Positions 35,724 to 44,601 of a DNA stretch of 64,000 nucleotides are shown here, piece by piece. Every line of letters begins with the position of its first letter. The stretch's first letter is position 1. Both the position numbers and the translations under genes were made by a program. Origin of the DNA: Oceanipulchritudo coccoides (lineage in GTDB: Bacteria > Verrucomicrobiota > Verrucomicrobiia > Opitutales > Oceanipulchritudinaceae); the NCBI RefSeq assembly GCF_010500615.1, contig NZ_JAAGNX010000003.1, forward strand, positions 124,001-188,000, written 5' to 3'. Under the pieces are notes generated by a model, which ran no database searches, was not told the origin of the DNA, and saw nothing but the letters and a program-made list of their open reading frames with translations.

Positions 35724-36719
35724 TCAGCCATTTCCAAGAGTTCGAAATACATCCATATACTTTTGCGCAATGGTCGCAGGTTCAAAGCGCTGAAGATTCA
35801 ACCTGCCTTTTTCGAATAATTCTTCCCGTAACCGGGGTTCATTTTTGAGTCTTTCAATGGCCGACCGGATCTCCTCCGGCGACTCCGGATCTACGAGCAG
35901 GGCGCCCTCCCCTGCCACACCGGGCATGCTTGAACAATTGGAGGTGATGCACGGGATTCCAAAGGCCTGTGCCTCGAGTATGGGCAGGCCAAAGCCCTCC
36001 AAACGGGAGGCAAAGAACAGGATGTCACACTCCTGGTAAATCTCCTGTATCCGCGAATCCGATACGGCGAATTCATTAGTATATTGAATCTTTCTCCGAT
36101 CAAGTTCGCGGCGATTTTCATCACTCAGCTTTCCGACAATCTTCAACTCGCATGGCAGGTCATCCACGGCCGTGATGAGCGTGTCGAGGTTCTTGTGCCT
36201 GCCGCTTCCAATCTGAAGGATTTTAGGGCAACCGGAATTAAAGGGGCTGTGGGCTGCCTGCGGTTCAAAAGTGAAGCAATTTTCGATGACAACGAGCTTG
36301 TCTCCCAAAGGGCCGATTTCCTTTTCCAAATCCTCCCGGGTCGCCTCGGAGATGACTGTGACCTTTTGCGCAAAACGGCACGGAAGTCTGAACCAAAGAA
36401 GCTTGTACAGGAACTTCTTGATCCCCCTAAGCCGCTTAAGATAGCCGCAGTCATGAATGGTGAGGACGGTCGCTCCCCTTTTCAAAAAAGGAACTATATA
36501 GTGCGCATCTCCAGTAATGTGAAGGACACCCTTTCCCTTTTTCCTCGCAAATTTGATATTCCCTGCCATCCCGGGGACACTCCCAGGACGGTTTGGCAAA
36601 TGAACCGTGTCCACCTCGAATACCTTCTCGAAGTGGACTGTGAGACTGCTGAACAGTCTCTCAATGCTCTGCTTGCCAGTACGGCTATCGCGGAAGAACA
36701 GGGTCAGGGCCGGTTTCAT
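35724..36719 (-). CDS. GT4 glycosyltransferase
   Basis: A 331-residue enzyme with a weaker N-terminal half but a clear GT4 C-terminal domain. PKILQIGSGRHKNLDTLITA (near 171) carries the R-x-K-type region, and FFASRLEGFGLPILEAQAFG (near 240) is the E-x7-E donor motif. It begins with MKPALTLFFRDSRTGKQSIE. A 33-bp gap separates it from the YdcF-like gene. Substrate unknown. Confidence 0.84.
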   Translation of the reverse strand: MKPALTLFFRDSRTGKQSIERLFSSLTVHFEKVFEVDTVHLPNRPGSVPGMAGNIKFARKKGKGVLHITGDAHYIVPFLKRGATVLTIHDCGYLKRLRGIKKFLYKLLWFRLPCRFAQKVTVISEATREDLEKEIGPLGDKLVVIENCFTFEPQAAHSPFNSGCPKILQIGSGRHKNLDTLITAVDDLPCELKIVGKLSDENRRELDRRKIQYTNEFAVSDSRIQEIYQECDILFFASRLEGFGLPILEAQAFGIPCITSNCSSMPGVAGEGALLVDPESPEEIRSAIERLKNEPRLREELFEKGRLNLQRFEPATIAQKYMDVFRTLGNG

Positions 36720-36761
36720 CTAATGAATGTTTTTCGGGGAGTTTTGAAATCAGGTTCCTGA

Positions 36762-37502
36762 TCAATCAGCTTTGCCCAGCACAGCTGTTGCAACGGGATC
36801 CAGCGGACGACGCTGGTTGAAAAACAAATACCCGACGACAATCTCGGTCAGGTCCCGCAGGCGAAACAAAATCCACTTGAACCATGCGGTCGACTTTCTC
36901 GCGGCTATTCGCTGGGCGTTTCTGTATGACAAGACGGTTAGTCCCGTTCCCAGACACATCTGGACAAGTTTGCTTTTGGCAATGGCATTCCGGTGTGTAT
37001 GATCGCCGTTTTGAATAGGCACCGAAAGGGGGCTGTCCCCATTCGGGAAGCGGAGCACGATCCTTCCTCCGGGATTTAAAAGCCCTGCCAGGCGCTTCAA
37101 AGCCAGCATGCCGTCCTTCGCGGTCAGGTGCTCGATCACGTCAAAGAGGATAATCCCGTCGTAACGTTTTCCGGCTAGGGGTCCGTCGTCGATTTCCATG
37201 TCCGCAATGTTGTAAAGATAAACATCCAGGCCGGATTCGCGACCACGCTCAACCAGCTCCGGAATAATCTCTGTCCCGGTAATCTGCTTGCCCTGTGACA
37301 GGGCCCAACGCATGAAATCCCCGTTGCCAAAGCCGACCTCCAGCAAGCTTTTCGCCTCCGTCAGGCCTGCCTGCCGGATCTCTCCCTCAAAGTATTCGAT
37401 GAACCATTTCTCCACAGACCGGTCCTTACTCCAGTTTTTCCATTGGCGGTAGTTGTCGTAAGTCGAGGGGGACTCTTTGGGTTTTGTCGTTGAGCTTTCC
37501 AT
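36762..37502 (-). CDS. Class I SAM-dependent methyltransferase
   Basis: A 246-residue Rossmann methyltransferase. LLEVGFGNGDFMRWALSQG (near 54-72) is the SAM-binding motif I, YDGIILFDVIEHLTAKDGML is motif II, and LNPGGRIVLRFPNGDSP follows. The C-terminal 60 residues are basic and may sit on the membrane. In this cluster a sugar O-methyltransferase is plausible. It is divergent from the acyltransferase gene with 82 bp between starts. Confidence 0.82.
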   Translation of the reverse strand: MESSTTKPKESPSTYDNYRQWKNWSKDRSVEKWFIEYFEGEIRQAGLTEAKSLLEVGFGNGDFMRWALSQGKQITGTEIIPELVERGRESGLDVYLYNIADMEIDDGPLAGKRYDGIILFDVIEHLTAKDGMLALKRLAGLLNPGGRIVLRFPNGDSPLSVPIQNGDHTHRNAIAKSKLVQMCLGTGLTVLSYRNAQRIAARKSTAWFKWILFRLRDLTEIVVGYLFFNQRRPLDPVATAVLGKAD

Positions 37503-37584
37503 TTTATATTAGCGATAATTTTCTTTTAAGAAGTTCCTTGTTAAGTCATTTAAATTTGAGGCCAAGCCTCTAACTTTTCGATCC

Positions 37585-38571
37585 ATGCAATCATCAACCA
37601 GGCAATTCGCACCCGACCTCCTCAAGGCGATAGCTATCTTCGGGGTCGTTTACATTCATTCCATTTGGATGGTTGGAGAAAATGCGACGGTTTACATCAC
37701 ATGGATATTCCGGGCGGCCGTGCCGTGCTTTCTCATGATGTTCTCCTATTTCATGGCCCGTTCCCTTAGCCGGCAAGAGCATCCATGGCGTTACATTGGA
37801 AAGCGTTTTCTGCATATCCTGACCGTCTTCATCGTCTGGAGTCTTGCATACAGCCTTTTTCGTGAGGAGTGGCTTATGCCAACTCTCCTGAAGTTCGCCA
37901 TCCGGCACTTTGGCGGGGGTTCCTGGCCGGGTCAGTTCTTTTTCTTTATCCTTCTCCAATTGATTCCGCTGTTTCCCGTTCTCGTCTGGGCATACAACCG
38001 GCCCGCATTGAGAATCGGTATTCTCGCCTTTTCCGCTGCCACCTATCTTGTTTTCGGATATGCCCACCATCTCGTTCCGGAAATTCTTCTTCAGTTAAAA
38101 ATGAGGCCTTTTTTTCACAGCATTCCGTATGTCTTCGCTGGAATTGCCTTGTCCCGTGGACAATTGCCAAGGCTGAGTGGCTGGTGGACGGCAGCGATCG
38201 TCCTAATTCCCCTAGAGTTTTTCATCCTTTCTTTGCTTGGTCGGGAGCATGACGCCTATGTCACACCGGGTGTTGCCATTGCCTCCATTCTAATTTCAAC
38301 AAGTGTGCTTCAGCTCCGCTTGAATCCACCCCGAAACCCTTTGGTTTCCGGGTTCATTTGCTTTGCAGGCGCTAATACTATGACAATATTTGTCGCAAAT
38401 CCACTGGCCGCCAGACTCTTGGCAAGGTTCACTCATGATTGGCGCCCCGTGGATCCGGCCCCCTGGCTCGAGATTCCCCTATCGTTTCTTTTTGCCTCAA
38501 TCGTCTTGGTAATGTGTTGCGGGATGGCTTGGCTCATAAAAAGGATTCGGTTGGAAGGAATCATCAATTAG
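37585..38571 (+). CDS. Acyltransferase family 3 membrane protein
   Basis: A 328-residue integral membrane protein with about ten hydrophobic helices. FAPDLLKAIAIFGVVYIHSI (residues 8-27) contains the D..K..A...V..IH pattern of acyltransferase-3 proteins, which O-acetylate or succinylate surface sugars. It is the only plus-strand gene inside the polysaccharide locus, with its own upstream region of 82 bp. That region contains a short hairpin GAGGC-CAA-GCCTC (37,558-37,570) shortly before the start. Its 3' end overlaps the convergent sulfotransferase by eight bases. Confidence 0.8.
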   Translation: MQSSTRQFAPDLLKAIAIFGVVYIHSIWMVGENATVYITWIFRAAVPCFLMMFSYFMARSLSRQEHPWRYIGKRFLHILTVFIVWSLAYSLFREEWLMPTLLKFAIRHFGGGSWPGQFFFFILLQLIPLFPVLVWAYNRPALRIGILAFSAATYLVFGYAHHLVPEILLQLKMRPFFHSIPYVFAGIALSRGQLPRLSGWWTAAIVLIPLEFFILSLLGREHDAYVTPGVAIASILISTSVLQLRLNPPRNPLVSGFICFAGANTMTIFVANPLAARLLARFTHDWRPVDPAPWLEIPLSFLFASIVLVMCCGMAWLIKRIRLEGIIN

Positions 38572-39502
38572 AGGGTTTGCGGAGCCTCATCCGGCTCGCC
38601 ACGGGGGAAACAATCGCCCGGATATTTTCCCTTTCCTGATCAGGAAGCCCGGCAAGGGGATCCCTTCCCGACGCCCTCTTGGATTGTACCGATTTGACAA
38701 TCCCTTTAAGGACTTCCAAGCGCATCTCTCCCCCCATCCAGTTCATAACTGCCTTCAGTTGCTCTTCGGGGTTTGTCATCAAATCCTCAAAAGACATTGT
38801 GTAAAGCCGGTCCGGACCAAGATCAGCCGTGTGATCCAGAACCCCTTCAACTTGCCAGCGCCATTGTTCCGCACAGGTTTCATGCAAGGTATGGGTACGC
38901 CTAAAGGCGCGCATTCCCGGAAACCGGGGTCCCCATGTGAAATCCTTGCCTGTCGTCCAATTCCGCATACAGAATCTAATAAATCTTGGCAGGTAGGCCG
39001 GCAATTCCAGCAGGTCGGTCATGTCTTCCACGCGCTCCCGGATTTTGAGGTATGCCCGCATTCCCTTACCCACGCGGACCGCGCGTCCTCCTTGCCGGAG
39101 TTCCTTGCTATCCAGAGCTTCATGTCCGTCTCCGCGCCACTCCTTGACGGTCGAGGCAATTGCGGCGGCCGGATCGCGGAAAAGGTGTATGAACCGGGCC
39201 TCAGGGAAGATTTCCCTAATGAAGGGAATTCGCAGACAATTACTTGGAGTCTTCTCAAGAAGAAACTCCTTGCCGCTCTTCGCTAGGCGTTCTTCGAGAC
39301 GCTTGCGGATATAGTGGGAGATTTCCGGTGTTGCGTCGTCCGCACCCAGAACATCGTCTTTCCTGTAGGCATGGCCATGCACCCAGACGTGATACGGTTC
39401 GCCCCAGTACTCGAGATTCGAGCAACGGGAAAGGGAGGTCCGCCCAAGAAAAGTTGTTCCAGAGCGGGCCGCTCCTAGAAGAACAATCAACTTTAAAGCC
39501 AT
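38564..39502 (-). CDS. Sulfotransferase family protein
   Basis: A 312-residue PAPS-dependent sulfotransferase-like protein. GAARSGTTFLGRTSLSR (near 10-26) is the 5'-phosphosulfate-binding loop, and FIHLFRDPAAAIASTVKEWR (near 103-122) is the 3'-phosphate-binding motif with Arg and Ser. No transmembrane segment is evident, so it acts in the cytosol, likely on a lipid-linked or nucleotide sugar. It is the first of two such genes in the locus and suggests the polymer carries sulfate esters. Confidence 0.83.
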   Translation of the reverse strand: MALKLIVLLGAARSGTTFLGRTSLSRCSNLEYWGEPYHVWVHGHAYRKDDVLGADDATPEISHYIRKRLEERLAKSGKEFLLEKTPSNCLRIPFIREIFPEARFIHLFRDPAAAIASTVKEWRGDGHEALDSKELRQGGRAVRVGKGMRAYLKIRERVEDMTDLLELPAYLPRFIRFCMRNWTTGKDFTWGPRFPGMRAFRRTHTLHETCAEQWRWQVEGVLDHTADLGPDRLYTMSFEDLMTNPEEQLKAVMNWMGGEMRLEVLKGIVKSVQSKRASGRDPLAGLPDQERENIRAIVSPVASRMRLRKPSN

Positions 39503-39529
39503 ATGGTAAACCTGAACATTGGGTAAGCG

Positions 39530-41116
39530 TCAGACAGGCAAACGTCGGGACCTTGGCGCACGGAGAGAGCTCCTTTGCCTGACTCCCAAAACATTCTTCA
39601 TGAAGTAGAAGAAGGCCAACAAGATTACCAAGGTAAAAGTACCTTCCAAGACCAATTGCCGCATGCTGTCCACAAAACTGGCTTTAGTGAACCGAACGGC
39701 GGCAATGTAACACAAGAATGTTATCATCATTAAATAAACCGGATAGTACTTGCGGATAAGATATTTTCTAAGCTTCTGATTCACTATATATACAACTACA
39801 AAAGCCAGTATCGTCATTGTAAATGCTGCTATCCAGCCGCCTCTGGTAAATGCGGCAACGTGTAAAGGAAATTCAACATTGGTGTATTTTCTGCCTGCTG
39901 CATCAACCCCAACCGAAAAGCCATAAGGCACAAGGAACAAATTATCAAAATAATAGGCTCCTCGAAAACCATCCGACAACATCGCCGTTATACCAAGGGT
40001 AAACGCAGATCTTACCTGGTATGGAAAGTCCCCAAACCCGCGGTAGGGAACATTCTCGGGTGTCATAGGTGGGATAGCATAGGCGGGCCAGCTTGTTAAT
40101 CGGCGAAAAGCCTTAAAAGCGACCGTTTCATCCGATTCCAGTTTCGCCTGAATGAATGACTCACCAGCCTCTCCCATGAGATTTTCCCCGCTCAAGGCCG
40201 CAACAATACTCCTTCTCCCGAGGACATCGCGGGCAGCACCGATATTCACTGCAGTCACAAAAAGGAAAATACAGATAGGAAAAACGGCAAAAATTCCCCA
40301 TCTAATTCTCGTCCGCCAGTTGGGCAAGCCAATGGCAAATCCCACAAGAAAATAAAGGATTGGATAAAAGGCCGTCCCGCGGCTACCGGTCAGGTAAGAA
40401 GCTACGACACCCAATCCAAGGACAATCAACCAAACAATGGTAGAGCGCTTATACTGAAACGCTGTCAAACCCACAAAAAAGGGAACAAAGTAGAGGGCCA
40501 TTCCGGCAATTCGAACAAAATAAAATATTGGATTATCCAGCCCGAGCACAGCGATATGCTGTAGGAACTTGATAACACCGGCAAAGATCAAAAAAGCCTC
40601 GAAATGGGGGCCAGCTCCCTGAAAGACCTGTCTGATAGACTGAATTTCGACACTCGATCTTCGAGGAATAAAATGCTGGGTTATCAAGTAAACAATTGCT
40701 ACGGAAACCGTGGGGATACTCTGGCCCAACGCCGATTCAACAGGTGAACCAAACAGTACATCCCAAAATGGGAATAAGTAGTCTTCCGATATCGGCAGGG
40801 AAAAGCAGAGGGCAAAAGGAAAAAACTTGTAGATCCAACAAAAGACAAAAGCAGCCTTCAAGGGAAGGCAGCGAGTATCTTTTGCAATCACGCTAAGCCA
40901 GAGAAAAGCATCCAGAAGGATTGTCATCAATAACGCTGAGGCAAAGCTCCAGCGACCATAGCCCGACATATTCAGACCAAAACTCAGGCAAAGAAAGAGA
41001 AACGTTCCAGCAAGCGATAATGAAATTCCCAAGGACTTGTCGTCCATCGAGGGGGAATGAAATCGACCAATGGGAGGACTTCCGTGATGGGAATGCTGTA
41101 CTCTGGAATAAGTCAT
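39530..41116 (-). CDS. O-antigen polymerase-like membrane protein (Wzy candidate)
   Basis: A 528-residue protein with roughly twelve hydrophobic helices and large loops, one after FIPRRSSVEIQSIRQVFQ and a longer periplasmic one around residues 290-400 (including RRLTSWPAYAIPPMTPENVP). Wzy proteins are recognised by this topology rather than by conserved sequence, and the location with a Wzx homologue supports the call. The start overlaps the upstream glycosyltransferase stop by four bases. No other candidate polymerase is in the window. Confidence 0.65.
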   Translation of the reverse strand: MTYSRVQHSHHGSPPIGRFHSPSMDDKSLGISLSLAGTFLFLCLSFGLNMSGYGRWSFASALLMTILLDAFLWLSVIAKDTRCLPLKAAFVFCWIYKFFPFALCFSLPISEDYLFPFWDVLFGSPVESALGQSIPTVSVAIVYLITQHFIPRRSSVEIQSIRQVFQGAGPHFEAFLIFAGVIKFLQHIAVLGLDNPIFYFVRIAGMALYFVPFFVGLTAFQYKRSTIVWLIVLGLGVVASYLTGSRGTAFYPILYFLVGFAIGLPNWRTRIRWGIFAVFPICIFLFVTAVNIGAARDVLGRRSIVAALSGENLMGEAGESFIQAKLESDETVAFKAFRRLTSWPAYAIPPMTPENVPYRGFGDFPYQVRSAFTLGITAMLSDGFRGAYYFDNLFLVPYGFSVGVDAAGRKYTNVEFPLHVAAFTRGGWIAAFTMTILAFVVVYIVNQKLRKYLIRKYYPVYLMMITFLCYIAAVRFTKASFVDSMRQLVLEGTFTLVILLAFFYFMKNVLGVRQRSSLRAPRSRRLPV

Positions 41117-42147
41117 TTTGTTTCTTCAATCAGTGAAATTAACCCCTTCATCCGGCAATCATGTGAATAGCCCGATTCCAAACAACGGCTCCGTCCTGCT
41201 TTGGCAATCTGCTGTCTGATATTTTCATGATTCATGTAAAAGTTCGTCTTTTCGAAAAGATCATCAAAATCATCAAAAAATACGGCCTCTTGTCCATCCC
41301 TGAAAAGGCGTTCGTGGTCGGGCGTCCTTTCGGCAAGCATAAAGGTCCCGCAGGCAGGAATCTCAAAGGTCCGGCTATCCTGCAAATCACGATTTTCACG
41401 ACGCAGAAAGTGCAGGGCAATTTCCATTCCACAAATGGCTTTCGTGTAGTCCTCTCCCAATCTGGGGGGGCCTCTCCAGTGCTCCTTTAGCTCATCCCAA
41501 TAGCGACCCTTCTCCCAGTTCTTCCCCCAAATTGCCACAGGAATTCCCTCCCTGACAAGGCGGGCAATCATTTCTTCCCGGTGAACCGCCCAGGATCCGA
41601 TGAAACCGACGGGGCACCCATACACTTCCTTGTCATCCGGACCCAACTCAACTGGCTTGTTCATCTCCAGGTCGAATGACCGGTCGAACGGATAAACCCG
41701 CTTACCCCCTCTACCCTCGTATTCCGTAACATTCTCGGCCTTGGGAACGAAATGGACGTCATAACAGGGAATCGTCTCGATGAAATGGCTCCATACAGCA
41801 GAGAATTCGCCAAAAGGGTCATCCGGGTTATAGTGGACGAGTTTCATCCCGTCCTTTCCCAACTTTCGCAGGGAGTCCAGATCAGCGGGAGTCATCCAAA
41901 GATTTTTCTCAAAGAAGACGAGGTCCGGCTGGAAATGGGCAAGAAGACGCCTGATTCTCCGGTTCAACACCCATCGGGTGACCGTCTGGGCAAGAAGCGG
42001 GGATATTCTCCTCAGCCGCATTCCACGGAAGGTGCTGTCGACCGATTCAACGGAATATCCCAATCTGGCAAATGCACGGGTGCGTAGAAGGGCATTGGAT
42101 GGCAACCGGTAGGAACCGATGCAAAGAATTCGTTGGATGTCCGTCAT
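41113..42147 (-). CDS. CgeB-like glycosyltransferase
   Basis: A 344-residue GT-B protein. The N-terminus reads LCIGSYRLPSNALLRTRAFA, and the C-terminal part has RTFEIPACGTFMLAERTPDH followed by an FFDDFDDL motif (near 270-310), the pattern of CgeB/YkvP-type glycosyltransferases. It is followed immediately by the wzy-like gene, with a four-base overlap, and preceded at three bases by the AsnB-like gene. Substrate unknown. Confidence 0.76.
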   Translation of the reverse strand: MTDIQRILCIGSYRLPSNALLRTRAFARLGYSVESVDSTFRGMRLRRISPLLAQTVTRWVLNRRIRRLLAHFQPDLVFFEKNLWMTPADLDSLRKLGKDGMKLVHYNPDDPFGEFSAVWSHFIETIPCYDVHFVPKAENVTEYEGRGGKRVYPFDRSFDLEMNKPVELGPDDKEVYGCPVGFIGSWAVHREEMIARLVREGIPVAIWGKNWEKGRYWDELKEHWRGPPRLGEDYTKAICGMEIALHFLRRENRDLQDSRTFEIPACGTFMLAERTPDHERLFRDGQEAVFFDDFDDLFEKTNFYMNHENIRQQIAKAGRSRCLESGYSHDCRMKGLISLIEETK

Positions 42148-42150
42148 CTT

Positions 42151-43704
42151 CTAGGCGGTAAGGTGTCCGAGTTTTTCCTCAACCTTTGCCAGTCCTGCTC
42201 CACCTTGGGCTTGCAGCGGAATCTGCTGGACCTGTTCGAGGTAGACCGTGCTGATGAAATCAGGCTGGTTATTGTTTCTGTTCAATACGCTTTGTCCTGC
42301 CCACTTGGCAAGTGTCGGGAAGCGACACCCAAGGCCGCTATATCCTCCTTGGAGAATATTCTTGAGGAGCAGAACTCTACGGCGCAGAGCAGATCCTTTC
42401 GTCATGCGTGGTGACATGGCATAAGGCAAACCTTTCAAGGCCGGGAACGCCGAGGAAATTGCTTCACTACGGGTCTCACCATAAGGTAACTCCACTCGCT
42501 CGGGAAGTCCCAGATAAAACATGAAAAGATCCCTGTCGAGATAGGGAACTAGAATATTCCTTACAAATGGATAGGTGCCCCATGTGGACATTGCGATCTC
42601 GCGCCGGCCTCTGCTGAATATGAAAAACTGGGTGATGGGATTGTGGTGATGCGTGAACTTGGAAAAGAATTGCGCGATGTGCTGACGGGTATGGTCCATA
42701 CTCAATTCTGGAGCTTCCCCAAAGATACGACCAAGAGTTTCATCCACATCCCAGCTTTGCCTGTTGAATTTCCGGATAATCGCATCTACTGCCCCGGTCG
42801 TTCCGCTTTTTTGGTAAGACTCAAGGAAGTCATCACATGTCGACCAATGGAATGCGCTGAGCACGTCTCCCAGAAACCCGTCATACAAGGCTTCAGGTTG
42901 TTCCTGAAGCACCTGCAGGGCCCCAAGCATCCATGTGCCCTCATTTGTTGTGAAATTTGTCAGAATGTTCTTCAAGGCTTCCCGCTCCAATTCGGATGAA
43001 ACAGGGTGATTCAAAACCTTGTGAGTGATGCCTAAACGACCAGAGACAGCAGCAGCAATGGCCTCATCACAGTTCGGTTGGCCTTTTCCGACAGTCTCAA
43101 TGGTGTAGGTGTACTGTGGCTTAACACCTTGGTGGACAAGCTCGGCCAGGATGTGCCGGGAATCACGCCCCCCGGACACGGGCTGGATGAAATCACCATG
43201 CAACGCTTTCCTTCGTCCGATCGACTGCCGGGTCAACTCGATGTAAGCGTCCTTTTCAGAATTCCTGGTTACCTCGCTATATTCGGGTTCGGGATATTTC
43301 TCAGTTACCGAGAGATTCCCATCTTCCCAGACAAGAGACCCACCCGGTGGGAATGATCTGATGAATTTGAAGGGTGTATCACAATCAACATAGAATCCCA
43401 AACGAAAGAACACCCCGATCGCCGCCAAATCAAGGGTTGCCGGAATACCCCCTTCCAATACCCGCATGACATTATTGGAAAGGACAAGCACCCCGTTGTG
43501 ATATCCATAGAAGAGCGGATGGACGCCAAGCCAGTCAACTTTAGCGATGAGCTTCCTTCCATCCCATTTCCACTCGGCAAACATTCCGTCATCATGGCCA
43601 TCGGCAAGGGGCAGGTGATATCCAAGGGAAACCTGGTAATCCCCGGAAACATTCCACCCTTGTGGAGTCTTACTTACAGTGATGCTTGGAAACAAACTGG
43701 TCAT
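42151..43704 (-). CDS. Asparagine-synthase-related amidotransferase
   Basis: A 517-residue protein with an AsnB-like architecture. Residues about 1-150 resemble the glutaminase domain (DWLGVHPLFYGYHNGVLVLS), and residues 160-500 the synthetase domain with the PP-loop QPVSGGRDSRHILAEL (near 178). The N-terminus (MTSLFPSITV) lacks the Cys-2 nucleophile needed for glutamine hydrolysis, so it may use free ammonia or do another ATP-dependent ligation. In O-antigen loci such proteins amidate uronic acids, which fits the uronate genes here. That function is inferred. Confidence 0.78.
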   Translation of the reverse strand: MTSLFPSITVSKTPQGWNVSGDYQVSLGYHLPLADGHDDGMFAEWKWDGRKLIAKVDWLGVHPLFYGYHNGVLVLSNNVMRVLEGGIPATLDLAAIGVFFRLGFYVDCDTPFKFIRSFPPGGSLVWEDGNLSVTEKYPEPEYSEVTRNSEKDAYIELTRQSIGRRKALHGDFIQPVSGGRDSRHILAELVHQGVKPQYTYTIETVGKGQPNCDEAIAAAVSGRLGITHKVLNHPVSSELEREALKNILTNFTTNEGTWMLGALQVLQEQPEALYDGFLGDVLSAFHWSTCDDFLESYQKSGTTGAVDAIIRKFNRQSWDVDETLGRIFGEAPELSMDHTRQHIAQFFSKFTHHHNPITQFFIFSRGRREIAMSTWGTYPFVRNILVPYLDRDLFMFYLGLPERVELPYGETRSEAISSAFPALKGLPYAMSPRMTKGSALRRRVLLLKNILQGGYSGLGCRFPTLAKWAGQSVLNRNNNQPDFISTVYLEQVQQIPLQAQGGAGLAKVEEKLGHLTA

Positions 43705-43741
43705 AGGTGCAGATGAGTAACCTCAATTTCTTGATTTAACT

Positions 43742-44599
43742 TTACTGGATTACTTCCCATTCCTCCGGAATGGTATTTGGATTGAGCCAGGAATTTGTAG
43801 GCGGTGCGATGACGCACTTGTCGGTAGCAGAACCCAGCCAGGCGGCCCACCAACTGAATGAGCTGTTGGCAATTATGAAATGCCGGCAATGGGTCATTAG
43901 CTGAAAGTCCTCCATTGCACTTCGGTTTCCGGCACTCATGAGCACGAATTCATTTCCACATTGGCCCTCCTCAATCCACCACTGAGGATCATCGCTGAAG
44001 ATGAAAAACCTGGCATTACCAAAGCGCTTCCGCATTTGCTCGATTGCAGATTTATAGTACCTCATTGTCAACTTGGTCCCAAAATCCAATCTCCGAAGGT
44101 GCACAGCAACAGAAGTGGATTCCTCAAGTTCTTCCACAAGTTTCGAGGACTCTCCGGATAGTGGTTCGACAAAACGCAAGTCTTCCCGCAATTGTGGTTC
44201 ACATTCGCGGAAATACTCGGGGCACTGCCAATATCCGGACAGACAGGCCGAACGGTCCAGTTTCCATGCTCCATACTCAGGATAGTAGCCGAGGGGACGG
44301 GGCTCGTCGACAAACCGTCGCCTTGAAAATGGCTGGCCTTTTTCGGCCTGCATCCAGCAGCGCCGATAGAAACGCCCAAAAGGGCCACTACCGCCGAATT
44401 TCCTGACGCTGCTGTCACAGGTGAAGGCATCAAGGGCATATTGGCGTTTATAACGATGATCGATCTTGAAAAAGGTCCCTGTATCCAGAATGAGTTTTGC
44501 ACCGCTGCGAAGGCTCAAGGAACGGGCAAAGGCATACTGGAAAAGTTGATTTCCCAACCCCCCGGAGAGAAGCATTCGGCAATTGAGTTCCCGTGACAT
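43742..44599 (-). CDS. Alpha-1,2-fucosyltransferase-like glycosyltransferase (GT11)
   Basis: A 285-residue GT11 enzyme. LLSGGLGNQLFQYAFARSLS (near 10-29) and VAVHLRRLDFG (HxRRxD motif near 168) bind the GDP-sugar, and FSDDPQWW and ANSSFSWWAAWLG are the further family motifs. By family it transfers fucose from GDP-fucose in alpha-1,2 linkage. No gmd or fcl genes are in the window, so the donor must come from elsewhere, or the enzyme uses another sugar. It is placed between the AsnB-like and GT2-like genes. Confidence 0.87.
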   Translation of the reverse strand: MSRELNCRMLLSGGLGNQLFQYAFARSLSLRSGAKLILDTGTFFKIDHRYKRQYALDAFTCDSSVRKFGGSGPFGRFYRRCWMQAEKGQPFSRRRFVDEPRPLGYYPEYGAWKLDRSACLSGYWQCPEYFRECEPQLREDLRFVEPLSGESSKLVEELEESTSVAVHLRRLDFGTKLTMRYYKSAIEQMRKRFGNARFFIFSDDPQWWIEEGQCGNEFVLMSAGNRSAMEDFQLMTHCRHFIIANSSFSWWAAWLGSATDKCVIAPPTNSWLNPNTIPEEWEVIQ

Positions 44600-44601
44600 T
44601 A

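Noticed and set aside
37558-37576. Rho-independent terminator before the acyltransferase gene
   Set aside because: The stem is only five base pairs, followed by TAACTTTTC rather than a clear T-run, and it lies upstream of a start codon.
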